The notes: a model not told the origin generated them from the sequence alone. Positions 8,278-17,685 are shown, counted from the first letter of the stretch. The stretch: DNA of 64,000 nt from Sphingobacteriales bacterium 46-32 (GCA_001898485.1 MKTY01000019.1:558001-622000); one strand, 5' to 3'. Numbers and translations: made by a program.

Positions 8278-10101
8278 ATGATGCCCGGAATGGACGTATC
8301 TTTAAACTACAACCCTGTTTTCAGTATGCGTATTCTGTGGACCTATTTGCAACCGCAACGCTGGTGGATCATGCTCTCACTCTCACTGGCAGGAGTGGCA
8401 CAATTGCTCACTCTCGTCGACCCCCTTATATTCGGAAAGATTATTGATGACTATGCGGGTAATAAAAAAGGACTGACAGAGCAGGAGCGTGTAGAGGGCG
8501 CCATCTTCTGGCTGGTTGCAGCCGTGGCTATTGCACTGCTGGCCCGGCTTATCAAATCGTTTCAGGAATATGTAATGCGGTTGGCAGTCCAGCGTTTTGG
8601 CATGCAGATATTCAATGACGGACTTAAGCAGACATTACGCCTGTCTTTTCCTGAATTTGAACAACAGCGTAGCGGAGAGACGCTGTCCACACTTCAGAAG
8701 GTACGCACCGATACCGAACGGTTTATTAACTCATTTATAAATGTACTTTTTTCATCTGTTATAGGTATAGGTTTTCTGATCTGGTATGCTGTCACCACGC
8801 ACTGGATGTTAATTCCGGTGTTTGTAATAGGTGTACTGTTGCTCGGTGGATTAACAGGTTTATTAAGCAAAAAGATTAAAACACTTCAGCGTTCTATTAA
8901 CAGAGAAACCAACCAGATGTCGGGCGCGATTACAGAGTCGTTGCGCAATATAGAGCTGGTCAAAAGCCTGGGACTTACTTATCCGGAAATACGCCGGTTA
9001 CGTGTACAGACACAGCGCATCTATGACCTCGAGATGATGAAAGTGCGTAAAGTACGTACTCTCTCTTTTTTGCAGAGCTCTGCACTCACTCTGCTGCGTC
9101 AATCCATTCTCTTTATCCTGCTCTGGCTTATTTTCAGAAATGTTCTTAGTACCGGCGAGTTGATCAGTATGCAGTTTATCTCTACAACAATTTTTGGACC
9201 GTTGCAGGATCTGGGTAGTATTATCCTTGCTTACAGAGAGGCAGAGGCCTCTATACTAAGCTTTGACCGTCTTATGAAAAAACCGGTGGAGACAAGGCCG
9301 GAGGAACCCGTAGAACTGGGTCCGGTTCGCAGCCTTCGTTTTGATAAAGTCATATTTCGTCATGCTACCGCGAATTACAATGCTATCGATGACCTTTCTT
9401 TTGAGGTGGCAGCTGGTCAAACCATCGCTTTTGTTGGACCATCTGGTTCGGGTAAGTCAACGCTGGTAAAATTGCTGGTTGGCTTATACCGGCCCGTACA
9501 GGGAGATATTTTCTTCAACGATATCTCTGCTACACAGATCCGGTACAATGAAATGCGTCGGCAGATAGGATTTGTAACACAGGAAACCCAGCTTTTTTTT
9601 GGCACCATCCGCGACAATCTGTTATTTGTAAAGCCAGACGCTACAGAGACAGAAATGCTGGATGCCTTGCATAAAGCGTCCTGCGACAGATTGCTTGAGC
9701 GCTCAGGTAAGGGGTTGGATACGGTACTTGGGGAAGGAGGAATGCGATTGTCGGGGGGCGAAAAACAACGTATTGCCATAGCCAGGGCGCTGTTACGTCA
9801 TCCCCGCCTGCTTATATTCGATGAGGCGACTTCTGCGCTGGATTCGCTGACCGAAGAAGCTATTACCGAAACCGTACGCGATATTGCCCGGATGCGCGAC
9901 CCCATTACTATCCTGATTGCTCACCGCCTCTCTACCATTCTTTATGCAGATGTAATCTATGTACTGGAAAAAGGACGGATTGTGGAACAGGGCTCTCACC
10001 AGGAGCTGGTGGATAAGCAGGGTTTATATTATGCCATGTGGCGCCAACAGATAGGAGAGCGCCGGGAGTATCCGGATCAGGCTATTGTGGAAAACAATTA
10101 A
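8278..10101 (+). CDS. ABC exporter, fused permease and ATPase (MsbA-like)
   Basis: A 607-residue half-transporter. Residues 20-320 hold about six membrane segments of the type I exporter fold (for example WWIMLSLSLAGVAQLLTL, AIFWLVAAVAIALLARL). The nucleotide-binding domain has Walker A GPSGSGKST near residue 387, a Q-loop in VTQETQLFFG, signature LSGGEKQR near 491, Walker B LLIFDEATSALD near 512 and the switch histidine in IAHRLST. It would act as a homodimer exporting a lipid, peptide or drug; sequence alone does not decide which. The stop codon overlaps an ATG of the next frame by one base, but the better start of the next gene is 63 bases downstream. Confidence 0.88.
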   Translation: MMPGMDVSLNYNPVFSMRILWTYLQPQRWWIMLSLSLAGVAQLLTLVDPLIFGKIIDDYAGNKKGLTEQERVEGAIFWLVAAVAIALLARLIKSFQEYVMRLAVQRFGMQIFNDGLKQTLRLSFPEFEQQRSGETLSTLQKVRTDTERFINSFINVLFSSVIGIGFLIWYAVTTHWMLIPVFVIGVLLLGGLTGLLSKKIKTLQRSINRETNQMSGAITESLRNIELVKSLGLTYPEIRRLRVQTQRIYDLEMMKVRKVRTLSFLQSSALTLLRQSILFILLWLIFRNVLSTGELISMQFISTTIFGPLQDLGSIILAYREAEASILSFDRLMKKPVETRPEEPVELGPVRSLRFDKVIFRHATANYNAIDDLSFEVAAGQTIAFVGPSGSGKSTLVKLLVGLYRPVQGDIFFNDISATQIRYNEMRRQIGFVTQETQLFFGTIRDNLLFVKPDATETEMLDALHKASCDRLLERSGKGLDTVLGEGGMRLSGGEKQRIAIARALLRHPRLLIFDEATSALDSLTEEAITETVRDIARMRDPITILIAHRLSTILYADVIYVLEKGRIVEQGSHQELVDKQGLYYAMWRQQIGERREYPDQAIVENN

Positions 10102-10163
10102 TGCCGGCGGCCACCTTTAATATGCTGCGGCAAGCAATTTGCAGGAAGTTTAAAAACGCTGGT

Positions 10164-10655
10164 ATGCGAAAGAATAGCTGCTGGGTATTATTGCTACTAA
10201 TGGCCTGCCACTCTCCCGGAGAGAAAGAGATGCCTGCCAAAACTGCTGAACCGGAGCCTGTGGCATTTGACGGTGTTGTGAATCATCCGGACACTATCCC
10301 TTACAATGTACAGATTGATACGGTAATTCATTTGTCACTTGATTCTGTACAGACTGCTACAGCCAAAGGCGCCATCAGTAAAACAAAAAGCCAGGTTTAT
10401 TGCTTTCTCTCTGTCAAAAAGAAACAAACGATAAGAGCAAGATTAATTCCGGCTACTGACGATCTGAATATCCGGTTTTCTCAACTAATATTTCCCGATA
10501 AGACTACAGATGGTCCCTTTGGCAGAGAACTCGTTTATCCCGTCCGTCAACCCGGTACATATCAGCTGGTAATTTCCCCCAACAGGATGGCATCAGGCCC
10601 GTTTAACGGAGACTTTGAGTTGAAGGTGTCGCTTACTGAATCATCCCGTAAATAG
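10164..10655 (+). CDS. hypothetical lipoprotein
   Basis: A 163-residue predicted lipoprotein. From the ATG at 10164 the N-terminus is MRKNSCWVLLLLMAC, a short signal with lipobox L-M-A-C and lipidated Cys15; an alternative ATG at 10101 overlaps the ABC exporter stop but would put 21 extra residues before the signal. The mature part contains VYCFLSVKKKQTIRARL and YPVRQPGTYQLVISPNR, a beta-rich pattern reminiscent of small carbohydrate-binding or pre-peptidase C-terminal domains, but I cannot place it firmly. It is probably cotranscribed with the upstream exporter and may be its periplasmic partner, which is inference. Confidence 0.65.
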   Translation: MRKNSCWVLLLLMACHSPGEKEMPAKTAEPEPVAFDGVVNHPDTIPYNVQIDTVIHLSLDSVQTATAKGAISKTKSQVYCFLSVKKKQTIRARLIPATDDLNIRFSQLIFPDKTTDGPFGRELVYPVRQPGTYQLVISPNRMASGPFNGDFELKVSLTESSRK

Positions 10656-10658
10656 TAA

Positions 10659-12629
10659 TCATTTCTTTTTCAGGCGTATTAGAAAACCTCCTCCCGGGGC
10701 CATGTGTAAACGTAACTGCTGAGAGCGCAAAATATCCTTATTGATAAGTATATAATCAGAAGCATAGCGATCTGCATTTGCTCCATCAGCACAGATAGTA
10801 GCTGCATAACTGTCCCCGTTAAGAAAGCTAAAATCCAACTCATAATCACGTGCGGTCCAACTGGTCATACCGGCTATAAACCAATCATCGCCGCTGCGCC
10901 GGGCAGTTACGATATATTCACCTACCTGCCCGTCGGCAATCACAGTGGTATCCCATACTGTAGGAATGCTGCCAATCAGCTCCATAAAATCAGGCTCCAG
11001 CAACCCTTGCGAAGGATTGCCCGAAAATAGCTGAATGGGACTGTCATAGATGACGAACATAGCCGCTTGCTGGCATCTTGTTCCCAACGACATCACCTTA
11101 TCGTTAATGGCACGAAAGGTACGGGCCGTTGCATTGTCAAGCAGTCCCGGCTCATAATCCATCGGTCCTGCTGTCATGCGGATAAAAGGCAGTAGCAGGT
11201 TATGAGGTGGCGAAGCCTTATCGCTCCAGATATTGTATTCAGAGCCCAGTACCCCCTCTCTTGTCACTGCATTGGGCCAGGTGCGGTTGATGCCGGCCGG
11301 CTTAAAGGCGCCGTGGTACATGATCATAATACGATGCCGGGCGCAGGCTTCTGCCACCCGATGATAAAAACGAACCATTTTCTGATCATCGCGGTCCATG
11401 AAATCGGTCATAATAAAATCTACCCCCCATTTACTGAACTGTTCCAGCGCAGGTTCCAGTTGCCGATCCAGGGTAAGCGCCAGTGTCCAGAGGCTAAGTC
11501 CAATCCCCTTCTCCCGGGCATAAGCGGCAATGCTGTCCATGTTTATAGCCGGATTGATTTTAAAAAGGTCTTTATAATCACTCCATCCGGCATCCATCAT
11601 AATACGCTGAAACCCGAAGCGTTTGGCAAAATCAATATAGTATTTGTAAGTCGCGGTGTTCACACCCGATTTGAAGGGGACATTAAAAAGATTTACGCCT
11701 ATGATCCATTCATCAGTACCTTTTCCGGGCCTGATCCACGAGGCATCTGTCACCCGGCTGGGAGAAGCAAGGCGGTAAACGAGGTCATTGGCTGGTAGTT
11801 CACGGTCTGTGCGTGCTATCAGCATCACCCGCCAGGGGAGTTTTCTGGATCCCGCAGTACGGGCAATATAATCAGCGCGTCTTTTTACCACCAGTTGCGG
11901 AAATTCCCCGGCTGCTGTGTCTTCCCGGATGGGATAAGGGGCAAAAAGTCCTTCCAGAGAGCGGTCATTATTGCCTTTGAGAAACATACCGGGATAGTCT
12001 TCCAGATCGGACTCTGTAATTAATATTTTGGGCCCCTGAGCCGGAGCCACAAGAGTGGGGGTAAAAATGGCCTGCTGCGGGCCGATGCTGTCCAGTGTTT
12101 TGAAATCATAAGGTTCTTCAAAGCTGGTATGAAAAATATCCAGGTCTCCGCGCTTTACAACCTGGGTGAAATATACCGGATAGTTACCATGAAAGCGAAA
12201 GACTGCTTTTTCTTCGCGTATGGTAATGCTGTCTGTAAAATGGGTTTGAATACGATAGGCTACGCCATCATCATATACCCGGAAGATCACCGAAAATGGT
12301 TGGGCCAGTTGCAGCGTTAGCTGATTATATCTGTCCGGGATGAGTCGTCTTTTTTCCGGCACCGGCGAGGTGATAATGTCGTTGTGCCGGGTAAGCTTTG
12401 TTTTTCTGATCACTGGTTTTCCGCCAAAATGAGTACCATTGTCGAGCACGAGATCGATAGGGGATGGCTCAATCAGTAATTTGTTATCAACCGTTACCAT
12501 ATAGCTCAATGCCGTTCCATCGTATATGTTTAACCGGACAGAGCCATCCGGTGAAGTTACTTCACGTATCTGCTGTGCCAGCGTGGTCACTGCCATTGGC
12601 AGCATAAGAAACGACAGAAGGTATTTCAT
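10659..12629 (-). CDS. glycoside hydrolase family 97 protein
   Basis: A 656-residue secreted enzyme. The ATG at 12627-12629 opens a signal peptide (MKYLLSFLMLPMAVTTLAQ); an in-frame upstream start would translate intergenic repeat sequence and is rejected. Family GH97 features are present in order: N-terminal beta-sandwich, a TIM barrel with MMDAGWSDYKD and FIMTDFMDRDDQKMV, then LGSEYNIWSDKASPPHN and a C-terminal sandwich. The MDRDDQ region carries an Asp where retaining GH97 alpha-galactosidase-type enzymes have their nucleophile, so the retaining subgroup is more likely than the inverting SusB alpha-glucosidase subgroup; this is from memory of the family. It acts on alpha-linked sugars in the periplasm. 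A ThuA-like gene diverges from it. Confidence 0.85.
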   Translation of the reverse strand: MKYLLSFLMLPMAVTTLAQQIREVTSPDGSVRLNIYDGTALSYMVTVDNKLLIEPSPIDLVLDNGTHFGGKPVIRKTKLTRHNDIITSPVPEKRRLIPDRYNQLTLQLAQPFSVIFRVYDDGVAYRIQTHFTDSITIREEKAVFRFHGNYPVYFTQVVKRGDLDIFHTSFEEPYDFKTLDSIGPQQAIFTPTLVAPAQGPKILITESDLEDYPGMFLKGNNDRSLEGLFAPYPIREDTAAGEFPQLVVKRRADYIARTAGSRKLPWRVMLIARTDRELPANDLVYRLASPSRVTDASWIRPGKGTDEWIIGVNLFNVPFKSGVNTATYKYYIDFAKRFGFQRIMMDAGWSDYKDLFKINPAINMDSIAAYAREKGIGLSLWTLALTLDRQLEPALEQFSKWGVDFIMTDFMDRDDQKMVRFYHRVAEACARHRIMIMYHGAFKPAGINRTWPNAVTREGVLGSEYNIWSDKASPPHNLLLPFIRMTAGPMDYEPGLLDNATARTFRAINDKVMSLGTRCQQAAMFVIYDSPIQLFSGNPSQGLLEPDFMELIGSIPTVWDTTVIADGQVGEYIVTARRSGDDWFIAGMTSWTARDYELDFSFLNGDSYAATICADGANADRYASDYILINKDILRSQQLRLHMAPGGGFLIRLKKK

Positions 12630-12674
12630 ACAGCTGAGTTTGAGTATGAATATAAGAAGAAAGTTGACTGTGGA

Positions 12675-12783
12675 TAGTTGACAGTTGACCGTGGATAGTG
12701 GACAGGTGTACATCCCTAAACCAGGTTGACCGGTTTTAAAGGTTTTTTCCAGCTGTTAACTATCCACGGTCAACTGTCAACTA
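12675..12783. repeat. 25-bp perfect inverted repeat in a divergent promoter region
   Basis: Arms at 12675-12699 and 12759-12783 are exact reverse complements, separated by 59 bases. The left arm contains the word GTTGAC and its variants several times in a row (GTTGACTG, GTTGACAG, GTTGACCG), so it is a short-word repeat as well as a palindrome. It lies between the divergent GH97 and ThuA-like genes. It has no T-run and does not look like a terminator. Similar word-repeat intergenic elements occur at 17686, 31444 and 59920. Confidence 0.85.
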
Positions 12784-12819
12784 TTTTTCAATACTTTTAT
12801 TCCTCCTAAAATTGTCATC

Positions 12820-13557
12820 ATGAAAACCGGTTTGCGTTTTGCGCTGTTGCTCGCTTTAATAAGTAGTATGGTGGTTTCCCTTTATTCTTTCACCGCAAGA
12901 AAGGCCCCCAGAATACTGGTGTTTTATAAAACAAATGGATTTAAACACAGCAGCATTCCTGCAGGCATAAAGGCGATTCAGAAATTGAGTGAAGAGAATT
13001 CGATCCGTTGCGATACTACCAGCGATTCGCTGAAGTTCCGGTATAAAACACTGAAGCAATATGATGCGGTTGTCTTTCTGAATACGACCGGCGATGTATT
13101 GGGATTTCAGGAGCAAAAAGAATTTGAACGATACATACAGTCGGGCGCGGGTTATGTAGGGATACATGCAGCCGCCGATACAGAATTTGACTGGCCCTGG
13201 TACAATCAGCTGGTGGGAGCTTACTTTAAAGATCACCCCGCGCAGCAGCAGGCCCTGTTGCATGTAAAGGATAGCAAGTTTCCGGCAACAGCTCACTTGC
13301 CGCGCGAATGGAGCCGTTGGGATGAATGGTACAATTACAAAGACACTCACTGGGATAAAGTAAATGTGCTTCTCACGCTCGATGAAAAAACCATCAAAGG
13401 TGGTGGTAATGGTGATTTCCATCCGATGGCCTGGTATCGGTCCTTTGACGGCGGCCGGAGTTTTTATACAGGACTCGGTCATACAGAAGCGTCTTATGAA
13501 GACGATCTTTTTCTTAAACATCTCCTTGGTGGCATAAAATATGCCGCAGGCCGTTAA
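12820..13557 (+). CDS. ThuA-like domain secreted protein
   Basis: A 245-residue protein with a signal peptide (MKTGLRFALLLALISSMVVS). The mature part follows the ThuA/class I glutamine-amidotransferase-like fold: ILVFYKTNGFKHSS at the start, YDAVVFLNTTGDVL, GYVGIHAAADTEF, HPMAWYRSFDGGRSFYTGLGHT near the end. ThuA domains are associated with trehalose or other sugar utilisation and appear often beside secreted glycosidases in Bacteroidota, which fits the neighbouring GH97 gene. Reported roles include keto-disaccharide metabolism, but the reaction here is unknown. It converges with an MFS gene 16 bases downstream. Confidence 0.82.
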   Translation: MKTGLRFALLLALISSMVVSLYSFTARKAPRILVFYKTNGFKHSSIPAGIKAIQKLSEENSIRCDTTSDSLKFRYKTLKQYDAVVFLNTTGDVLGFQEQKEFERYIQSGAGYVGIHAAADTEFDWPWYNQLVGAYFKDHPAQQQALLHVKDSKFPATAHLPREWSRWDEWYNYKDTHWDKVNVLLTLDEKTIKGGGNGDFHPMAWYRSFDGGRSFYTGLGHTEASYEDDLFLKHLLGGIKYAAGR

Positions 13558-13573
13558 TTGGTTGCAGGTCGTT

Positions 13574-14818
13574 TCAGGAATGCAGTGCCCGAAGCCGCGA
13601 TACCATAATGGTAATGGCAATACCGAGCAAACCGATACAGGCAAATGAATAGCGAAGGCTTGATATCTGGGCAATATAACCGATCAGTGGTGGCCCCATC
13701 AGGAATCCCAGGAAACTGATACTGGATACAGCTGCCAGTGCCATGCCCGGTGGAATTTTAGCATTTTTCCCCGCGCTGCTATATACCATAGGTACAATTG
13801 AAGAAACACCAAAACCTACTATTAAAAAGCCGATCGTAGCAGTGACGATTTGTGGAAATAATACAGAGATAAAAAGGCCGGTAGAAATAAGAATACCACT
13901 TATCTGCAACATCTTCTTTCGCCCAAAATGCTGAATTAACCTGTCACCTACAAAACGGCCTGAAGCCATCATAATCATAAATGATGTATAACCCAGGATA
14001 GTCAGTGCGGCTGGTGCTTTCACTACATCCTGAAAATAAACACCACTCCAGTCAAACATGGCTCCTTCACTGGCCATGCTGCAAAAGCCAATAATACCCA
14101 GCTGAACAAGCATGGCATCCGGTTTCGAAAAGAAAGGTTTCTTTTCGGTCATGGCTGCGGCCCCCGGCTGCAGGTATACCTGAAAAGCGGCAATAAGAAT
14201 AAATACCAGTGTAGTCGCAATCCAGAAATGCGGATAAGGAGAAACATGCAGGGCTTTCATGAGCAATCCCAGCAGTGCTCCGGAGAACCCCGCCGTACTC
14301 CATACACCATGAAAAGAAGTCATAATAGGACGGCCATATAACTTCTCTGCACGGATTGCCTGTGTATTGACAGATATGTTACACATGTTGCCAAAAACAC
14401 CAAAAAGATAAAGACCCAGAGCCAGTTGCCATCCCTGTGTAGCCAGTCCGATATTAGTAAGCGAAAACGCATATAAAACCGCACATATCCTTAATATTTT
14501 TTTACTGCCAAAATGAGTAACCAGCCGACCTGAAAAAGGCATAGCGGTGAGCTGACCGGCTGGTAAGGCCAACAGTATACTGCCCAGTGCGGCATCTGTA
14601 AGCTGCAACGAAGTCTTGATATCCGGGATCCGGCTGGCCCAGGTGGCAAAGCAAAGCCCCTGACAAAAAAAGAAGATAGAAACAGCAATGCGGATTTGCC
14701 GGTTGGTAAAACTGCGTGTTTCTGCATCATTATGGGTGGTGGAACGGCCGGAAACGTTCATAGAAGCAGTAATAAGCTTATAAGACCGGTGGATGAAGTG
14801 ATCAATACCTGTTTTCAT
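13574..14818 (-). CDS. MFS transporter
   Basis: A 414-residue protein with about 12 membrane segments. It shows the MFS pattern after helix 2 (GRLVTHFGSKKIL) and in the second half (GRFVGDRLIQHFGRKKM). FFCQGLCFATWASRIPDIK resembles the E. coli YbjJ-like branch of sugar or unknown-substrate MFS proteins. The ATG at 14818 is used because A/T-rich sequence precedes it; the ATG at 14761 is possible and would remove 19 polar residues. A perfect -7 element lies 52 bases upstream. The substrate is unknown, but the carbohydrate-related neighbours make a sugar plausible. Confidence 0.82.
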   Translation of the reverse strand: MKTGIDHFIHRSYKLITASMNVSGRSTTHNDAETRSFTNRQIRIAVSIFFFCQGLCFATWASRIPDIKTSLQLTDAALGSILLALPAGQLTAMPFSGRLVTHFGSKKILRICAVLYAFSLTNIGLATQGWQLALGLYLFGVFGNMCNISVNTQAIRAEKLYGRPIMTSFHGVWSTAGFSGALLGLLMKALHVSPYPHFWIATTLVFILIAAFQVYLQPGAAAMTEKKPFFSKPDAMLVQLGIIGFCSMASEGAMFDWSGVYFQDVVKAPAALTILGYTSFMIMMASGRFVGDRLIQHFGRKKMLQISGILISTGLFISVLFPQIVTATIGFLIVGFGVSSIVPMVYSSAGKNAKIPPGMALAAVSSISFLGFLMGPPLIGYIAQISSLRYSFACIGLLGIAITIMVSRLRALHS

Positions 14819-14870
14819 AAATTATTGCATTACTCCCATCTGGCAAGGCAATAACTCGTAAGAACACAGA

Positions 14871-14878
14871 CAAAGATA
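14871..14878 (-). promoter_or_regulatory. TAnnTTTG -7 element for the MFS gene
   Basis: Minus-strand TATCTTTG, an exact consensus match, giving a leader of roughly 45 bases before the MFS start at 14818. No clear -33 box accompanies it. Confidence 0.45.
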
Positions 14879-15033
14879 CCATAAATCGGAATACAGGGTT
14901 ACACCCCGCAAGTCTACCAGCTGCCGCATTTGTTCTATGGAATGAGATTACTAAGCAGGGGAACTTAAAATATATTAATTTGACGATATTCTGTAAGGCA
15001 TGCAATTTGTGCATGCAGAGATTAATAAGGCCT

Positions 15034-15990
15034 ATGAACTGGATCGATTTTGTACTGGTTGTTGTGGTATTGCTGGCTCTGTGGAGCGGCTGGAGGCGTG
15101 GCTTTGTGGCTACCTCGGTAGACCTGGTCGTCTGGCTTGGAAGTTTTATACTGGCTTATCTTCTGTACACGGACCTGTCGGGACCGCTGGGGCGTATTTT
15201 CCCCAGGCTGGGCGCCTGGCAATTACCGCTCGCATTTTTGCTAACCCTGTTTTTTTCCCGGCTTTTACTGGGCTGGTTGGGCATGCTTATCAAAAGAGCA
15301 TTGCCACAGTCCTTACACGAGTCAGTGGTAAATCGTTTTTTGGGCCTGGTACCCGGCGCCATCAACGGATGGATTTGTACAGTAGTATTATCCGCCTTGC
15401 TATTATCACTTCCGTTAAAAGATAGCATTACCGAAGAAGCACGCATCAGCCGTCTGGCTGGGCCGCTGGCAATGCAAAGTGAATGGGCCAATAAAAAGCT
15501 GGCTCCGGTTTTTGATGAAGCCGTTCGTCAGACTATGAATAGCCTTACGGTAGAGCCGGCGTCCGACGAATTTGTTTCACTACGCTTTACTTATTCAGGA
15601 GCGCGTCCGCGCCCCTCACTCGAAGAAGCCATGCTGAAAATGGTGAATAAGGAAAGAACAGAACGTGGTCTGAAGCCACTTGCCGCCGATCCAGAACTGA
15701 CTACAGTTGCAAGAGCACATTCGCAGGATATGTTTATACGTGGCTATTTTGCCCACAAAAATCCGGATAACAAAGGTCCCTTCGATCGCATGAAAGCAGC
15801 CGGTATTCGCTTTTCTGCAGCCGGAGAAAATCTGGCACTGGCACAGACACTCGAAATAGCCCATCAAAACCTGATGAACTCACCGGGGCACCGCGCCAAT
15901 ATCCTGAGCCCTGATTTTGGAAGACTCGGCATCGGCGTCATGGACGGAGGTTTCTATGGATTGATGATCAGCCAGGAATTCCGCGATTAA
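15034..15990 (+). CDS. CvpA-like membrane domain fused to a CAP (SCP) domain
   Basis: A 318-residue two-domain protein. Residues 1-160 match CvpA: MNWIDFVLVVVVLLALWSGWRRGF, then further hydrophobic helices, about four in all. Residues 205-318 form a CAP/SCP domain with MLKMVNKERTERGLKPL, ARAHSQDM, FAHKNP, GENLA and SPGHRANIL, including the two histidines and glutamate of the conserved cavity. CvpA proteins are needed for colicin V export and cell-envelope functions; bacterial CAP domains are extracytoplasmic and of uncertain activity. The fusion would place the CAP domain in the periplasm. The ATG at 15034 matches the normal CvpA start; the upstream extension lacks domain features. Confidence 0.85.
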   Translation: MNWIDFVLVVVVLLALWSGWRRGFVATSVDLVVWLGSFILAYLLYTDLSGPLGRIFPRLGAWQLPLAFLLTLFFSRLLLGWLGMLIKRALPQSLHESVVNRFLGLVPGAINGWICTVVLSALLLSLPLKDSITEEARISRLAGPLAMQSEWANKKLAPVFDEAVRQTMNSLTVEPASDEFVSLRFTYSGARPRPSLEEAMLKMVNKERTERGLKPLAADPELTTVARAHSQDMFIRGYFAHKNPDNKGPFDRMKAAGIRFSAAGENLALAQTLEIAHQNLMNSPGHRANILSPDFGRLGIGVMDGGFYGLMISQEFRD

Positions 15991-16044
15991 CAAAGTACTT
16001 ACTATTACTGGTATGATCCTTGAAAAAGTAATAGTAAATGCTTC

Positions 16045-16209
16045 ATGAAATGGCGATTATTCATATTCCTCTTTTTTTTCAATTTGCTGTTGCTGAGTAG
16101 TTGCGGTGTGGTTGAAAAAGCCATTCAGGCAGAGGCCGGCTGGCCGCTATTGATGCTGGGAGGAATATTGTTTGTATTGCCCTGGGTGATTGTAAGATGC
16201 AGAGCCTAA
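16045..16209 (+). CDS. small predicted lipoprotein, 54 residues
   Basis: A short frame reading MKWRLFIFLFFFNLLLLSSC, with lipobox L-S-S-C and Cys20, then about 14 polar residues and a second hydrophobic segment (WPLLMLGGILFVLPWVIV) ending RCRA. It follows the CvpA-CAP gene by 54 bases on the same strand and converges with the histidine kinase 7 bases later. The combination of a lipobox and a membrane segment is unlikely by chance, but no homology was recognised. It may be a small envelope protein working with the CvpA-CAP protein, which is inference. Confidence 0.55.
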   Translation: MKWRLFIFLFFFNLLLLSSCGVVEKAIQAEAGWPLLMLGGILFVLPWVIVRCRA

Positions 16210-16216
16210 AGAATTT

Positions 16217-17617
16217 TTATTCAGCCCTCGGTAAAGTAAAGGAAAAAGTACTGCCCACATTTACAGCTGTTTCAATACGTAACTGGCTGTTGTTTCTTGC
16301 CAAAAACTCCCTGCACAATAAAAGGCCCAGCCCTGTTCCCTGCTCCTGTGCAGTACCTGCAGAAGTATAGAATACACCCGCTTTTATCTGCTCCAGTTCT
16401 TCGGGAGAAATTCCCTTACCCGAATCTTTTACAAAAAATTCAAGGTGATCAGAAAAGCTGTTTACACCCAGATAGACCGTACCACCCGGTGGGGTGAACT
16501 TAATTGCATTTGAAATAAGATTTCTTAATACCAATTGTATCATGTCAGGGTCTCCCCATGCATGAAAAGCAGGGTCAGCATCTGCTCTGATAAGAATGTT
16601 TTTAGCCTCTGCCTGCATGGTCAACGTACCAATAACCTGGCTGATCAGTCGTGTGCACGAAAATGCAGCCGGCATTGCAGACTCGGCCTGCATCTGTGTT
16701 TTGGCCCATTGCAGCAGATTTTCCATGAGCCCTATCGTATGGTTCAGATCTTTTTTAATATCAGGAACAAGCTCCTTTATTTCGCTGCCGGGCAAGTCCT
16801 GCGATTGAATGTTCTCAAACAGGTTTCTCAGCGCATACATCGGAGCCTTCAGGTCATGGGATATAACAGAGAATAATTTGCTCTTTAGCGAATTGAGATC
16901 CTGCAATTGCTGCGCCTGTTGCTGCAGCTGACTCGATTGCTTCTGCATCTCCTGATTCGCGTGCTGCAACGTAAGGTTAAAGTTGCTGTTCTCTGTTTTT
17001 ACCAGATACAAACCATAAAATATGTATACAATGGCCAGAGCCTGGTTGATCAGGTAGAGAATAAAATTGACCTGCTCCAGGTGAAAGGGGTAACGTTTAA
17101 GCATTACCGCAAGCACAAAATAGCTGATCATCGAAAAGCCAATAGAGAACAGCATATAAGAACGTTCCTGGATGAAAAAAACGGACAGGATGCCGTAAAG
17201 AACAAAAGAAAGTTCTACACCCAGGTTAATACCATTGATATAAGCCAGGCAGGTGCAAAAGGGATAGAGTATAAAATACACCAGCAGGGCCAGTGTATAT
17301 TGTTTGTTGGCATTCAGCAAAAGCACCACACCGCTTACCAGTGCCGGCAACATGGCCATGATCCAGGCCATCAATGGTATATTACCTACATAGAGAAAAC
17401 CAATAAGTGGCAGTAATAATCCTGTGCAAAGCTGAAAAAAGTTGAGATAGTTGAAGATGGCCAGCTTATTCTTTTCATGCACACTCATTTCCTTCAACAA
17501 GCCAATACGCCGCACCTTGTGCAAAAACGTAAGGTAACCCCGGTAGGTGGTTGCAGCCTGGTGGGCAACACGTGATTCGGGCAGGCGGTAAGAAAGGAAA
17601 TTGGACAGGGACCTCAT
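16217..17617 (-). CDS. membrane sensor histidine kinase
   Basis: A 466-residue protein. About six hydrophobic segments span residues 60-205 without a recognised sensor domain. They are followed by a glutamine-rich coiled coil (QKQSSQLQQQAQQLQDL). The kinase core has H-box SHDLKAPM with His254, N-box NLISNAIKF, G1 DSGKGIS and G2 GTGLGL, all intact. No response regulator is adjacent on either side, so it is an orphan kinase and its partner must be elsewhere. The signal sensed is unknown; the multi-helix N-terminus suggests a membrane or small-molecule cue. A short-word repeat region lies between its start and the gcvP stop upstream. Confidence 0.88.
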   Translation of the reverse strand: MRSLSNFLSYRLPESRVAHQAATTYRGYLTFLHKVRRIGLLKEMSVHEKNKLAIFNYLNFFQLCTGLLLPLIGFLYVGNIPLMAWIMAMLPALVSGVVLLLNANKQYTLALLVYFILYPFCTCLAYINGINLGVELSFVLYGILSVFFIQERSYMLFSIGFSMISYFVLAVMLKRYPFHLEQVNFILYLINQALAIVYIFYGLYLVKTENSNFNLTLQHANQEMQKQSSQLQQQAQQLQDLNSLKSKLFSVISHDLKAPMYALRNLFENIQSQDLPGSEIKELVPDIKKDLNHTIGLMENLLQWAKTQMQAESAMPAAFSCTRLISQVIGTLTMQAEAKNILIRADADPAFHAWGDPDMIQLVLRNLISNAIKFTPPGGTVYLGVNSFSDHLEFFVKDSGKGISPEELEQIKAGVFYTSAGTAQEQGTGLGLLLCREFLARNNSQLRIETAVNVGSTFSFTLPRAE

Positions 17618-17685
17618 AGGGTGGTTAAAATAGTAATTTTTATGAGTACTATTTAACTTTTTGAAGGAAAAATAAATAAGGTCAG

